A stretch of DNA of 64,000 bases from Sorangium cellulosum So ce56 (GTDB lineage Bacteria > Myxococcota_A > Polyangia > Polyangiales > Polyangiaceae): NCBI RefSeq assembly GCF_000067165.1, contig NC_010162.1, forward strand, positions 11,086,501-11,150,500, in the 5' to 3' direction. Of this stretch, positions 43,910 to 52,083 are shown piece after piece (the first letter of the stretch is position 1; the number at the start of each line of letters is the position of its first letter). A model generated the notes under the pieces. It saw nothing but the letters and a program-made list of their open reading frames with translations, did no database searches and was not told the origin of the DNA. The translations under genes were made by a program, and so were the position numbers.

Positions 43910-45316
43910 TCAGCGGTTGGCGATGTGGATCGCCGCGCCCATGGCGTGGGCGGCGGCTTCCATCAGCGACTCGCCGAGGGTCGGGTGGGGGTGGATCGTG
44001 AGCGAGAGATCCTCGAGGAAGGCCGCCATCTCGAGCGAGAGGGACGCCTCGCTGATCATGGTGCTGGCCTCCGGTCCGACGATGTGGACGCCGAGCACCT
44101 GCTTCGTCTTCTTGTCGGCGACGATCTTCACGAAGCCCTCGGTCTCGTTCATGGCCATGGCCTTGCCGAGCACCGAGAACGGGAACTTGCCGATGCTGAC
44201 CTCGAGGCCCTTCGCCTTCGCCTCCGCCTCGGTGAGCCCCACCGTGGCGATCTCCGGATCGGTGAAGATCGCGCCCGGGATCGCGACCCAGTCCTTCTCG
44301 GCCTTGTGCCCCGCGATGACCTCGGCGGCGATCTCGCCCTCCTTCGTCGCCTTGTGCGCGAGCAGCGGCGGCCCGCTGACGTCGCCGATGGCGTAGATCG
44401 ACGGCACGTTGGTGCGGCAGAACTTGTCCGTGGGGACGAACCCGCGCTGATCGACCGTCACGCCGACCTTCTCGAGGCCGAGCCCCTTGCTGCTCGGCCG
44501 CATGCCGACGGCGACGAGCACGGTGTCGACGACGATCGTCTGCTCCTTGCCGTCGGCCAGGATCTTCACCCCGACCGAGCCGTCCTTCTGCTTCTCGTAC
44601 CCGAGCGCCTTGGCGTTCTTGTGGATCGTGCCGCCGCGCTTCAGGATCTTGCGCTCGACGATCTTGGTGCAGTCGGGGTCGACGCCCGTGAGCAGCTCCG
44701 GCAGCGCCTCGACGACGATGAGCTCGGCGCCGAACGCCTGGTAGACCATGCCGAGCTCGAGGCCGATGACGCCGCCGCCGATCACCATCAGCCGCTTCGG
44801 GATGCGGCGCAGGCTGACCGCCTCCTTCGCGCCGATGATCGTGTCGCCGTCGAACTTGAACGTCGGGATCTCGATGGTCGTCGAGCCGGTCGCGATCACG
44901 ATCGCCTTGGTCGCCTCGAACTGCTCCACGGAGCCGTCCGCCCGCGTCACGTCCACGCGCTTCGGCCCCACGACCGTGGCGGTGCCGTTCACGACGTCGG
45001 CGCCGTTGCCCTTGAGCAGCGACCCGACGCCGCCGGTGAGCTTCTTGACGATGCCTTCCTTCCAGTCCTGCATCTTGTTGGCGTCGAGCTCGACGCCGCT
45101 GACCTTGATGCCCATCGCGGCGCCGGCCTGCGACTTCTCGTAGAGGTGGGCGGCGGAGATCAACGCCTTGGAGGGGATACACCCCCAGTTGAGGCAGACG
45201 CCGCCGACGTTCTCCTTCTCGATGCAGAGCACCTTCTGCTTGAGCTGAGCGAGCCGGATGGCGCAGGGGTAACCGCCGGGGCCGGCTCCGATCACGATTG
45301 CGTCGTAGGTCTTCAT
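43910..45316 (-). CDS. lpdA: Dihydrolipoyl dehydrogenase (E3)
   Basis: The FAD enzyme that re-oxidises dihydrolipoamide in 2-oxoacid dehydrogenase complexes and the glycine cleavage system. The 468 residues show the FAD site IGAGPGGYPCA (9-19), the redox pair GGVCLNWGCIPSK (Cys41, Cys46), the NAD site IGGGVIGLELG and the C-terminal dimer interface ending in the catalytic HPHPTLGE. Length is normal. AAGGACAAGG upstream of the ATG is the ribosome site. It lies 160 bases downstream of an E1 alpha gene on the same strand. Confidence 0.96.
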   Translation of the reverse strand: MKTYDAIVIGAGPGGYPCAIRLAQLKQKVLCIEKENVGGVCLNWGCIPSKALISAAHLYEKSQAGAAMGIKVSGVELDANKMQDWKEGIVKKLTGGVGSLLKGNGADVVNGTATVVGPKRVDVTRADGSVEQFEATKAIVIATGSTTIEIPTFKFDGDTIIGAKEAVSLRRIPKRLMVIGGGVIGLELGMVYQAFGAELIVVEALPELLTGVDPDCTKIVERKILKRGGTIHKNAKALGYEKQKDGSVGVKILADGKEQTIVVDTVLVAVGMRPSSKGLGLEKVGVTVDQRGFVPTDKFCRTNVPSIYAIGDVSGPPLLAHKATKEGEIAAEVIAGHKAEKDWVAIPGAIFTDPEIATVGLTEAEAKAKGLEVSIGKFPFSVLGKAMAMNETEGFVKIVADKKTKQVLGVHIVGPEASTMISEASLSLEMAAFLEDLSLTIHPHPTLGESLMEAAAHAMGAAIHIANR

Positions 45317-45477
45317 CCTTGTCCTTTTGTGCGCTTCGAAGACTGGAACTAGGGGCGCCGGGGTTCGTCAGGCAAGCCCCTCGCCGACAGCCCTGAGGCC
45401 GCGCCCGCCACCGCGAGCCGTCCCTGGGTGCCCGGGGCTTACACGACCTCGCAGCGAGGGGAAATCCCTCCCCGAGG

Positions 45478-46671
45478 TCAGCGCCCGCCGCCGTGCGGCG
45501 GCGCTTTCGGGGAGCGCAGGAGCTCTGCGCGCTGGTCGCGCAGGTGCCAGGGCAGCTCCGCGTAGACGTCGTCGAACAGCGTCTCTCGGGCAGGCGGGCC
45601 CATCGCCTCGACCTCGGCGACGGCGGCGGCGATCTCGGCGTTGAGCTCCGCCTCGAGGGAGGACTCCGCGGCGTCGTCGAGGAGCCCGCGGCCGGCGAGG
45701 TGGCGCCCGAGGCGCAGCAGCGGGTCGCGCTGCGTCCAGCGATCGACCTCCTCCTGCGACCGGTAGCGGCTCGGGTCGTCGCTCGAGGAGTGCGCGCCGA
45801 CGCGGTAGGTGAGCGCCTCGATGAAGGTGGGGCCGCCGCCGCCACGAGCCCGCGCGACCGCCTCGGAGACGGCGCGGTAGACGGCGATGACGTCGTTGCC
45901 GTCGACCCGCACCGACGGCACGCCGTAGGCGCGACCCTTGACGGCGATCGTCCTCGAGGCCGTCTGCCGGTCCGTCGGCACGCTGATGGCCCAGTGGTTG
46001 TTCTGGCAGATCAGGACGCACGGCGCCCTGAAGACCGCCGCGAAGTTCATCGCGCTGTGGAAATCGGGCTCGCTCGTCGCGCCGTCGCCCATGAACCCCA
46101 CCACCACGGTGCTGTCGCGCCGCAGCTTCGCGGCCCACGCGGCGCCGACCGCCTGCGGGAGCTGCGGGCCGATGCAGCTCGACCAGGACACCTGGTTCAC
46201 CTGCCGCCCGCTCATGTGCGACGGCATCTGGCGCCCCTGGAGGAGGTCGCCCGCGTTGCCGAACACCTGGGCCACATAGGTGCGGAGCGGGAAGCCGCGC
46301 ACCAGCATCATCACGCTCTCGCGCAGCGCGGGGAAGATCCAGTCCGTGGGCTCGACCGCGAGCGCCGTGGCGATCGGCGTCGCCTCCTGGCCGGTGCACG
46401 CGCCGTAGAAGCCGACCCGCCCCTGCCGCTGGAGCAGGAGCATGCGCGCGTCGAGCAGCCTGAGGCGCTTGATCTCGCGGTACGCGCGCAGCAGCAGCGC
46501 GTCGCTGAGGCAGGGGTCGGTCGCGGGATCCAGGGATCCATCGTCCCGGAGGACGCTGAGCAAGCCCTCGTCGGCCCCCTCCCCTGGCCGGGACGTGGGC
46601 GCGTGAGGTGGAGGGGCGTCGGCGGCGGACCTCGCGGAGGCGCCGGGCGGCGTGGCTTCCAGCTCGCTCAT
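45478..46671 (-). CDS. 2-oxoacid dehydrogenase E1 component, alpha subunit
   Basis: A thiamine-diphosphate enzyme subunit that decarboxylates pyruvate or branched-chain 2-oxoacids. The 397 residues have a variable 45-residue Pro/Ala start, then RLRLLDARMLLLQRQGRVGFYGACTGQEA, the thiamine diphosphate site GDGATSEPDFHSAMNFAAVF...CQNN, and the phosphorylation-loop-like RVGAHSSSDDPSRYR. The GFYGACTGQEA and RVGAHSSSDD elements resemble the branched-chain and acetoin type more than the long homodimeric E1. Alpha subunits need a beta partner, and neither E1 beta nor E2 is present here; only lpd follows. Confidence 0.87.
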   Translation of the reverse strand: MSELEATPPGASARSAADAPPPHAPTSRPGEGADEGLLSVLRDDGSLDPATDPCLSDALLLRAYREIKRLRLLDARMLLLQRQGRVGFYGACTGQEATPIATALAVEPTDWIFPALRESVMMLVRGFPLRTYVAQVFGNAGDLLQGRQMPSHMSGRQVNQVSWSSCIGPQLPQAVGAAWAAKLRRDSTVVVGFMGDGATSEPDFHSAMNFAAVFRAPCVLICQNNHWAISVPTDRQTASRTIAVKGRAYGVPSVRVDGNDVIAVYRAVSEAVARARGGGGPTFIEALTYRVGAHSSSDDPSRYRSQEEVDRWTQRDPLLRLGRHLAGRGLLDDAAESSLEAELNAEIAAAVAEVEAMGPPARETLFDDVYAELPWHLRDQRAELLRSPKAPPHGGGR

Positions 46672-46677
46672 GACCGG

Positions 46678-46683
46678 ACCATA
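46678..46683 (-). promoter_or_regulatory. Putative -10 hexamer of the E1 alpha gene
   Basis: Minus-strand TATGGT ends six bases before the ATG at 46671, with no Shine-Dalgarno, suggesting its own leaderless promoter. Confidence 0.45.
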
Positions 46684-46785
46684 CCGCGAAACGACCGCGC
46701 TCGCGGCCCCTTCGGCCCGCGGGGACGCCCCTCCCGCCCCCGCGGCGCGCCGGAGCGAAGCGGCTCACATCGCTCGCGCACGAGC

Positions 46786-47061
46786 TCAGCCGAGCAGGAC
46801 GCGGAACATCCGCTTGCTGTCCGAGAGGTAGTAGTAAGCGGCGCGGTCCGCGTCGCCCATCAGATCGAGGATGGCGCGCTCCATCTGATCGGGGCTCAGC
46901 GTGTTGGACACTTCCCACGTGTCGGGCGTGACCTCGTCGCCCTGCCACGGTCCGGCGCAGAGCGCGACGAGGCGCGACCGGTTCGCCTCGTCGGCGATCG
47001 AGAAGGTGAGGATGTAGTCGTGGTTGACGAAGCCGCTATAGAGCTTGTTGTCACGCGGCAT
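46786..47061 (-). CDS. Small protein of unknown function
   Basis: A 91-residue soluble protein starting MPRDNKLYSGFVNHDYILTFSIAD. ATG 47061 is preceded by GGAGG, a strong ribosome site; the longer frame reaches back into the upstream gene and is non-coding. No domain is recognised. The pattern is a beta start (YSGFVNHDYILTFSIA), a helix (MERAILDLMGDADRAAYYYL) and a final strand (KRMFRVLLG), suggesting a compact alpha/beta fold. It lies 38 bases after the DUF4149 gene and likely shares its transcript. Confidence 0.72.
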   Translation of the reverse strand: MPRDNKLYSGFVNHDYILTFSIADEANRSRLVALCAGPWQGDEVTPDTWEVSNTLSPDQMERAILDLMGDADRAAYYYLSDSKRMFRVLLG

Positions 47062-47099
47062 CGGATCCCTCCGTGTCGTGGGCGCGACGCGCGGCGTCC

Positions 47100-47711
47100 T
47101 CACCGCGGGCCGGGCGGCAGCGGGGCGGCCGCTTCCTCGTCGTCGTCCTGCTCGGGGCGGCGCGCGCCGAGCGTGAAGACGTGCAAGAGGACCAGGCTCG
47201 CGCCGAGGAACACCTCCGACTTGCTCACGAGCTCGGCGCGGCGATGGACGCGCTCGAGCTCCATGCCGAGCTCCCCCTCGCCGCGCCGGACGCCCTCGCG
47301 GTGGAGCGCCGCGATGCGGGGGGTGAGCGCCAGGCCGACGTACGCGGCGCACCCGGCCAACACCATGGCGACGAGCCGGCGCACGCGCGCCGCGCGGCCG
47401 GCGCCCTGACGGTACGCGGCCCAGGTGCGCGCCACCTCCGCGCCGAGGAGGATCACCGCGGCGCCGAGCGCGAATTGATCGAAGCGCGCGAACGCCGCGC
47501 TCATCGCGTCACCGGAGAAGGGGGCCGGGGCGAGCCGGAAGACGAACGGGGCGGCGCAGGCGCCCAGCGCCACGATGCCGCCGACCCAGGCCCCCGCCGC
47601 GAGCGCGGCCACGCTCGCGGCCACGCGATCGATGAGGGAGCGGCGCGACGCGGCGCGCTCCTCGGGGCTCGGGGCGAGGTCCGCCTCGCTGAACTGGGCT
47701 CCATCGTTCAT
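47100..47711 (-). CDS. DUF4149-type membrane protein
   Basis: A 203-residue protein with four membrane segments: VAASVAALAAGAWVGGIVALGACAAPFVF, FDQFALGAAVILLGAEVARTW, LVAMVLAGCAAYVGLALTPRIAALHREG and KSEVFLGASLVLLHVFTLGA. The W/GGIVALGACAAPFVFRLAP and LTPRIAALHREGV patterns match the DUF4149/TMEM205-like family, of unknown function. A GGAGGTGG site precedes the ATG. The ATGA overlap with the upstream HEAT gene implies translational coupling. Confidence 0.8.
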   Translation of the reverse strand: MNDGAQFSEADLAPSPEERAASRRSLIDRVAASVAALAAGAWVGGIVALGACAAPFVFRLAPAPFSGDAMSAAFARFDQFALGAAVILLGAEVARTWAAYRQGAGRAARVRRLVAMVLAGCAAYVGLALTPRIAALHREGVRRGEGELGMELERVHRRAELVSKSEVFLGASLVLLHVFTLGARRPEQDDDEEAAAPLPPGPR

Positions 47712-48736
47712 GCATCCACCTCCGCAGCGATGGCGGCGAGCGCCTCCTCGACGGCCCCCTGATCGGCCTTCCGCTCGTCTCCCCGCATCGCCGCGATCGC
47801 GGCGCGGGCGGCCGAGAGGCGGGCGCGACCGGCGGCCGCGACGGCGAGCGTGCGCTTGTGGCGGTCCCACGCGCCGAGCTCGCTGAGGATGTCGCGGATG
47901 GCCCGCTCGTGGCCCATCCGCGCGAGCGCGACGCGCGCGTGCCAGCGCAGCGGATCGCGGCCGAAGCCGAGCCTGAGCCCGAACGCGCGCCGCTCCAGGG
48001 CGCTCCGCGAAGCGGCGAGGCCGAGCTCGCCGCAGAGCTCGATGGCCGCGGCCTCGTCCTCGCGATCGACCCCGTCGAGCTTTCCTCCCACGATCTCGGC
48101 GAGCACGGGGTGGCCCACCGGATCGCCGAAGCGCGCGGTGACGACCGCCGCCGCCGCCCGGACGAGCGGGGACGCGTGGCCGAGCAGCGCGCGGGCCCGC
48201 TCCATGGCCGACGGAGGCAGCTCGCCGCTGGACTCACCCAGCTCCTCGAACATCCGCAGCGCGATGTGGCAGACGAGCGGGTCGTCGTCGTGGGTGGCCT
48301 GCATGACGGCCTCGATCGCGTCGGCCTGCTGGGCGCAGACGCGCGGGAACGCGATCACCGCCTGGAACCGCACCTCGGGCCGCTCGTCCGAGAGGGCGCG
48401 CCGGAGCCGGCCCGTGGCCCGCATGTCGCCGATCTCCCCGAGCGCCGTGATCGCCATCTGCCGGACGTAGGGATCCGCGTCCTCGACGGCGAGGAGCAGG
48501 GCCGGGAGCGCCTCGACGGCCTTCGTGTCGGCGAGGCCGATGGCCGCCGCCGCGCGGACCGCCGCGTGCTCATCGACGCGCAGCACGCCCTCGATCGCGC
48601 GCACGACCTGCTCCCGTGCCGTCGCGGCGTACGGGACGAGGTCGCTCACGGCCTCCGCGCGCACGGCGGGCTTCTGCGAAGCGACGTCGCGCAGCGCAGC
48701 CTCGAGCGTCCTTTTCGCGGGGGCCGGTCCGAACAC
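47708..48736 (-). CDS. HEAT-repeat protein
   Basis: A 342-residue helical-repeat protein without signal peptide. Repeats of about 32 residues are seen, such as KPAVRAEAVSDLVPYA, EHAAVRAAAAIGLADTKAVEALPALLLAVED, DPYVRQMAITALGEIGDMRATGRLRRAL and RPEVRFQAVIAFPRV. Such armadillo-type folds bind partner proteins. GTG 48736 is used, seven bases after a TAGCGT hexamer. The frame continues upstream for 90 codons, but that part is the Arg/Trp-rich shadow of the neighbouring Gly-rich lipoprotein tail. The gene is followed without gap by the DUF4149 gene. Confidence 0.82.
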   Translation of the reverse strand: MFGPAPAKRTLEAALRDVASQKPAVRAEAVSDLVPYAATAREQVVRAIEGVLRVDEHAAVRAAAAIGLADTKAVEALPALLLAVEDADPYVRQMAITALGEIGDMRATGRLRRALSDERPEVRFQAVIAFPRVCAQQADAIEAVMQATHDDDPLVCHIALRMFEELGESSGELPPSAMERARALLGHASPLVRAAAAVVTARFGDPVGHPVLAEIVGGKLDGVDREDEAAAIELCGELGLAASRSALERRAFGLRLGFGRDPLRWHARVALARMGHERAIRDILSELGAWDRHKRTLAVAAAGRARLSAARAAIAAMRGDERKADQGAVEEALAAIAAEVDA

Positions 48737-48743
48737 GCGGCCA

Positions 48744-48749
48744 ACGCTA
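48744..48749 (-). promoter_or_regulatory. Putative -10 hexamer of the HEAT-repeat gene
   Basis: Minus-strand TAGCGT, within GTGCTAGCGT, ends seven bases before GTG 48736. The same GTGCTAGC core occurs before the small gene at 1372. Confidence 0.45.
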
Positions 48750-48789
48750 GCACGGTCGATGCGCAAAGCCGGGCCGCACGGAGCGGCGC

Positions 48790-49548
48790 TCAGCCGCCGC
48801 CCGAGCCGCCAGCGCCGCCCGAGCCGCCACCTTCGCCGCCCGAGCCGCCGCCGCCAGCGCCACCCGAACCGCCAGCGCCGCCCGAGCCGCCACCTTCGCC
48901 GCCCGAGCCGCCTTCGCCCTCCGAGCCGCCGGCGCCTCCCGCACCACCCGACCCTCCAGCGCCGCCGGCGCCTCCTGCGCCCGAGGCCTCCGGCGTGTAG
49001 GGGGTCCATTCCTCCGTCTGTTCAGGAGCGGCCCTGCACACGCCAGGCTCGCTCTCGACGCCGCCCGGCGGCTCGCTGGCGACGCTCGACGCAGACGGCG
49101 GGTTCGGCAGGCAAGCCCTCGAGCCGTCCGGCCTGGCGTCGACGATCGCGGCGTTGCGCTCGCCCGGCGCTATCCCGGCGGCCTCCTGGATGTTGCCCAG
49201 CGCGACGCACGAGTAGCCCTTGCGGCAGTCGTCGTCCTCATCGCAGGTGGCCATGCAGAAGGTCCGCTCGAAGCGCGGCCAGCGGACGTTCTCGAGCTCG
49301 CTGCACGCCGGATCGATCACCGGGTTGAACGCGACGCAGACGCTGCTCCCGGAGCAGCTGTCCGGCTCGCAGTTGAAGACCGTGCAGTAGCCGCCAGGCT
49401 GCGTCCCATCGCAGAGGAGCTGCTGCTCTGCCTGCACGCAATCGAGCGACGAGGTGCACGGATCGCCGATCTGGGGGCCACATCCGGCGAGCAGCGAGGA
49501 GGCGCCAAGGACGACGAGCAGGAGGGCGGGCTCGGTGAGGCGGAGCAT
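48790..49548 (-). CDS. Cys-rich lipoprotein with Gly-rich C-terminal tail
   Basis: A 252-residue predicted lipoprotein (lipobox LAGC, Cys23). The middle holds about 14 cysteines in patterns such as DPCTSSLDCVQAEQQLLCDG, NCEPDSCSGSSVC and CMATCDEDDDCRKGYSC, similar to disulfide-rich surface proteins of myxobacteria. The last 70 or so residues are GGAGGS/GGEGG repeats, coded by a GC-rich array whose opposite strand gives false Arg-rich and Pro-rich frames. Function is unknown; surface display on a flexible stalk is a guess. Confidence 0.8.
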   Translation of the reverse strand: MLRLTEPALLLVVLGASSLLAGCGPQIGDPCTSSLDCVQAEQQLLCDGTQPGGYCTVFNCEPDSCSGSSVCVAFNPVIDPACSELENVRWPRFERTFCMATCDEDDDCRKGYSCVALGNIQEAAGIAPGERNAAIVDARPDGSRACLPNPPSASSVASEPPGGVESEPGVCRAAPEQTEEWTPYTPEASGAGGAGGAGGSGGAGGAGGSEGEGGSGGEGGGSGGAGGSGGAGGGGSGGEGGGSGGAGGSGGG

Positions 49549-49647
49549 CGAGGAGGGCGCTTAGTACCGGCGGGGGCGCCCGCGCGCAAGCGCAGGCCCA
49601 CGACGCCCACGATGCCGTCCCGGAACCGGCGCTGGCTTCCGCCCGAA

Positions 49648-49676
49648 TTGACACCTTGCGGTCAGGCCTCTACAAA
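49648..49676 (+). promoter_or_regulatory. Near-consensus sigma-70 promoter of the ferredoxin gene
   Basis: TTGACA (49648-49653) and TACAAA (49671-49676) are exactly 17 bases apart. The predicted start of transcription near 49683 leaves a leader of about 34 bases with a purine-rich ribosome site before ATG 49717. Confidence 0.72.
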
Positions 49677-49716
49677 CGAGCGGACCGGGGTGACCCCGGA
49701 GAACGAAGCGAAGGCC

Positions 49717-50022
49717 ATGGCGACTTACATCACCGAAGACTGCATCAACTGCGGCGCCTGCGAGCCCGAATGCCCGAACGAAGCCATCAGCGAGGGCGAC
49801 GAGATCTATGTGATCGATCCGGAGCTCTGCACCGAATGCGTCGGCTTCTATGATCACGAAGCGTGCCAGGCCGTATGCCCGGTCGAGTGCTGCCTGCCCA
49901 ACCCGCAGATCGTGGAAACCGAGGAGGTCCTCATCGCGCGCGCCGTCAGGCTGCACCCCGACGATGGGGAGCTGAAGAAGCGGGCCGCCGCCAACGACTA
50001 CCCCTCGCGCTTCCGCAAGTAG
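49717..50022 (+). CDS. Ferredoxin with two [4Fe-4S] clusters (YfhL type)
   Basis: A 101-residue soluble electron carrier. The first cluster motif is CINCGACEPECP; the second is CTECVGFYDHEACQAVCP, with the long CxxC-x8-CxxxC spacing typical of the YfhL/Alvin-type ferredoxins. The tail (about 45 residues, ending NDYPSRFRK) is longer than in the shortest members. The start MATYITEDCINCG is standard for the family; the upstream part of the frame overlaps the promoter. It stands alone behind a strong promoter. Confidence 0.93.
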   Translation: MATYITEDCINCGACEPECPNEAISEGDEIYVIDPELCTECVGFYDHEACQAVCPVECCLPNPQIVETEEVLIARAVRLHPDDGELKKRAAANDYPSRFRK

Positions 50023-50095
50023 CGCGCCTCTTCGCGCACGATCGCGTCGCCTCTGCGGCCGCGCTTCCCATGCCTCCGCCGGCACCGTCGGTTCG

Positions 50096-50884
50096 ATGCG
50101 GCGCCCGGGTCACACCGTGATCCGGCGCTGGGCCGCAGTGGTCCTCGCGGGTGCCTGCGCGGGCTGCCATGGCAGCGGTCCGCTGCTCCACCCGGCCCAC
50201 GTCCTCCGTCCGGGCGCCGTGCGCCTCGGCGGCGGCCTGTCGGGTGACATGGTCGTCGCCGGAGCGGCGGACGCAGGGGCGAGCGCCACAGGCCCGGCGA
50301 CGGCGGAGGGCGCCGCGCGGCGAAAGCTCTCCGAGATCACCGTGTCGCCCGGCGTCGCGCCCTGGGCCAGCGCCCGCGTCGGGATCGCGGGCGAGAACGA
50401 AGCGGGGCTGACGTACACGGGGCGAGCCATCCGGCTCGACGGGCGCCACGCATTCCCGCTCGGCGACGCGGCCCTGTCGATCGGCCTCGGCGCCTCGGCG
50501 CTGCTCGCGGGCGGGCCGGGCCCCACCGCAGAGGGGATCGACGTCCACGGCGCAGGGCTCGACGTCCCTCTCCTGCTCGGCTTCCGGTCGGACGCGGATC
50601 TCTACGCGCTCTGGTTCGGTCCCCGGCTCGGCTTCGAGCTCCTCGGCGGCGAGGTGCGGCTGCCCGCCGCCGGAGCGGCGCTCCGAGGACCGCTCGTCGA
50701 CGCGTCGGGCCAGCATCTCCAGCTCGGGTTCGTGCTGGGCATCCGCGCGGGCTTCCGCCATGTGCACGTCGCGATCGAGGCCAGCGCGACCTACCACCAC
50801 GCCGAGGGCGAGATCGCCGGCGATCCGGTCGCGATCGATCAGGGCACCGTCGCCCCGGGCGGCGGCCTCACGGTCACCTTCTGA
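50096..50884 (+). CDS. Predicted envelope protein, barrel-like
   Basis: A 262-residue protein (254 if GTG 50117 is used) with an N-terminal signal (RRWAAVVLAGACAGC). The cysteines near its end make a lipoprotein possible, although the lipobox is imperfect. The rest alternates small and hydrophobic residues in strands (VRLGGGLSGDMVVAG, AALSIGLGASALLAGG, LYALWFGPRLGFELLGG, QLGFVLGIRAGFRHVHVAIEASATYHHA) and ends in LTVTF, as in outer-membrane barrels. Role unknown. A perfect palindrome follows 20 bases after the stop. Confidence 0.7.
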   Translation: MRRPGHTVIRRWAAVVLAGACAGCHGSGPLLHPAHVLRPGAVRLGGGLSGDMVVAGAADAGASATGPATAEGAARRKLSEITVSPGVAPWASARVGIAGENEAGLTYTGRAIRLDGRHAFPLGDAALSIGLGASALLAGGPGPTAEGIDVHGAGLDVPLLLGFRSDADLYALWFGPRLGFELLGGEVRLPAAGAALRGPLVDASGQHLQLGFVLGIRAGFRHVHVAIEASATYHHAEGEIAGDPVAIDQGTVAPGGGLTVTF

Positions 50885-50903
50885 CACGGTCGAAACAAAC
50901 GCA

Positions 50904-50921
50904 ACGACGTTGCAACGTCGT
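50904..50921. promoter_or_regulatory. Perfect 18-bp palindrome
   Basis: ACGACGTTGCAACGTCGT is a perfect palindrome in the 196-base gap between two envelope genes. It could be an operator for a dimeric regulator of the next gene or a compact terminator. Twenty bases on, GCGTAACCAC is repeated directly (about 50938-50957). Confidence 0.5.
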
Positions 50922-51044
50922 CAAGCACGACGTCGGAGCGTAACCACGCGTAACCACGCGTGACAAGCCGCGGCAAAGCGCGCAAAACGTAGCAAAACGC
51001 AAGGATACGGATTCCCTGCCATTTCCGGTGGCAAGCACAGGCGC

Positions 51045-51073
51045 TTGCCCGGCCGGAGGACCCGTCTTAGACT
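51045..51073 (+). promoter_or_regulatory. Putative promoter of the lipoprotein gene at 51081
   Basis: TTGCCC (51045-51050) and TAGACT (51068-51073) are 17 bases apart, and TAGACT ends seven bases before the ATG. This is the best-formed of the leaderless-type promoters here. Confidence 0.5.
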
Positions 51074-51080
51074 CGGATCT

Positions 51081-52061
51081 ATGCGTCCCCACGGCGCCCT
51101 CGCCACCTCATGCCTGCTCGCCGGTGCGGCTCTCGTCGGCTGTTCGGCGCCTGTCGCGGGCGATGCGACGGAGGTCAACGGGGTGGTCACCCAGGGGGTC
51201 GTGCGCGTCGAGCGCGCGATCAACCTGAGCCGGGACGCCGCCGCGGCCACCACATCCGGTGAGCTCGACGAGGCCGCGCTGCCGAGCGCGGGCGCCGAGG
51301 GCGCGGGGGCGGTCACGAACGTGCTGGCGAAGTTCATGCGGCTCTCGTCCGCGATGGATCCCGAGCTCGCCGAGGGGGCCGTCGGGAAGCCGTTCGTCCT
51401 CCCCTCCGCCGGCAGCTGCATGGTCCTCTCGCCCGCCGCCGACGACGAGGCGAGCAGCTTCAGCTCGCTCAGCCCCATCGAGCTCCTCGACGCGGGCGAC
51501 GTGACGATGAAGACCGAGAGCACCGAGATGCCCCTCGCCGCCCGCGCGTTCCCGGACGTGGGCGCCCTGGTCTTCGGCGTGTTCTACACGTCGCGCGACG
51601 CCACCAGCGATCTTCCTGCGCCGGCGCGGTACGTGTTCGAGAGCTCCGGCTCCGGGCAGCTCGACCGGTTCGCGTTCGAGGCCGATGCCCCCGCGGGTCC
51701 CGAGGAGGTGCGCATCGGCGACGCCGAGCTGGCCGACGGCGTCGATCTCGACGCAGGGGTCGGCGCGGTCGTGCAGTGGCGCGCGGACGAGGGCGGCGGG
51801 GCCGGACGGACGCGGGACATCATCTACGTCGACGTGACCTCGGCCCACGGCGCGACCGTGCGGTGCGCGTTCAAGGACACCGGGCGGGGCGTGATCCCGG
51901 GCTCCTTGCTGGATCCATCGACGCTCGGGCCTCTGCCGGCGAACGCGACGCTCGCCGTTCACCGGACGCGGCAGGTGCCGATCAACACGTCGGGGATCGA
52001 CCTCGGCGAGGTGCGCTTCGACCTCTCCGTGAACGGCCGAGCGCGCATCGCCGCGCGCTGA
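51081..52061 (+). CDS. Putative lipoprotein of unknown function
   Basis: A 326-residue predicted lipoprotein: signal RPHGALATSCLLAGAALVGC with a good lipobox (LVGC). The mature protein has strand-rich stretches (ARYVFESSGSGQLDRFAFEAD, VGAVVQWRADEGG, DIIYVDVTSAHGATVRCAF, EVRFDLSVNGRARIAAR), suggesting a beta-sandwich, with one Cys pair possible. No family is recognised. ATG 51081 lies seven bases after TAGACT; a start at 51045 would place the signal internally. The kinase gene begins 22 bases downstream and may be co-transcribed. Confidence 0.75.
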   Translation: MRPHGALATSCLLAGAALVGCSAPVAGDATEVNGVVTQGVVRVERAINLSRDAAAATTSGELDEAALPSAGAEGAGAVTNVLAKFMRLSSAMDPELAEGAVGKPFVLPSAGSCMVLSPAADDEASSFSSLSPIELLDAGDVTMKTESTEMPLAARAFPDVGALVFGVFYTSRDATSDLPAPARYVFESSGSGQLDRFAFEADAPAGPEEVRIGDAELADGVDLDAGVGAVVQWRADEGGGAGRTRDIIYVDVTSAHGATVRCAFKDTGRGVIPGSLLDPSTLGPLPANATLAVHRTRQVPINTSGIDLGEVRFDLSVNGRARIAAR

Positions 52062-52083
52062 CGGCGCTCCGACCGACATCGGC

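Noticed and set aside
48747..49009. An Arg/Trp-rich N-terminal extension of the HEAT-repeat protein
   Set aside because: It is the antisense reading of the Gly-rich tail of the neighbouring lipoprotein gene; a GTG start with a promoter-like hexamer lies downstream of it.
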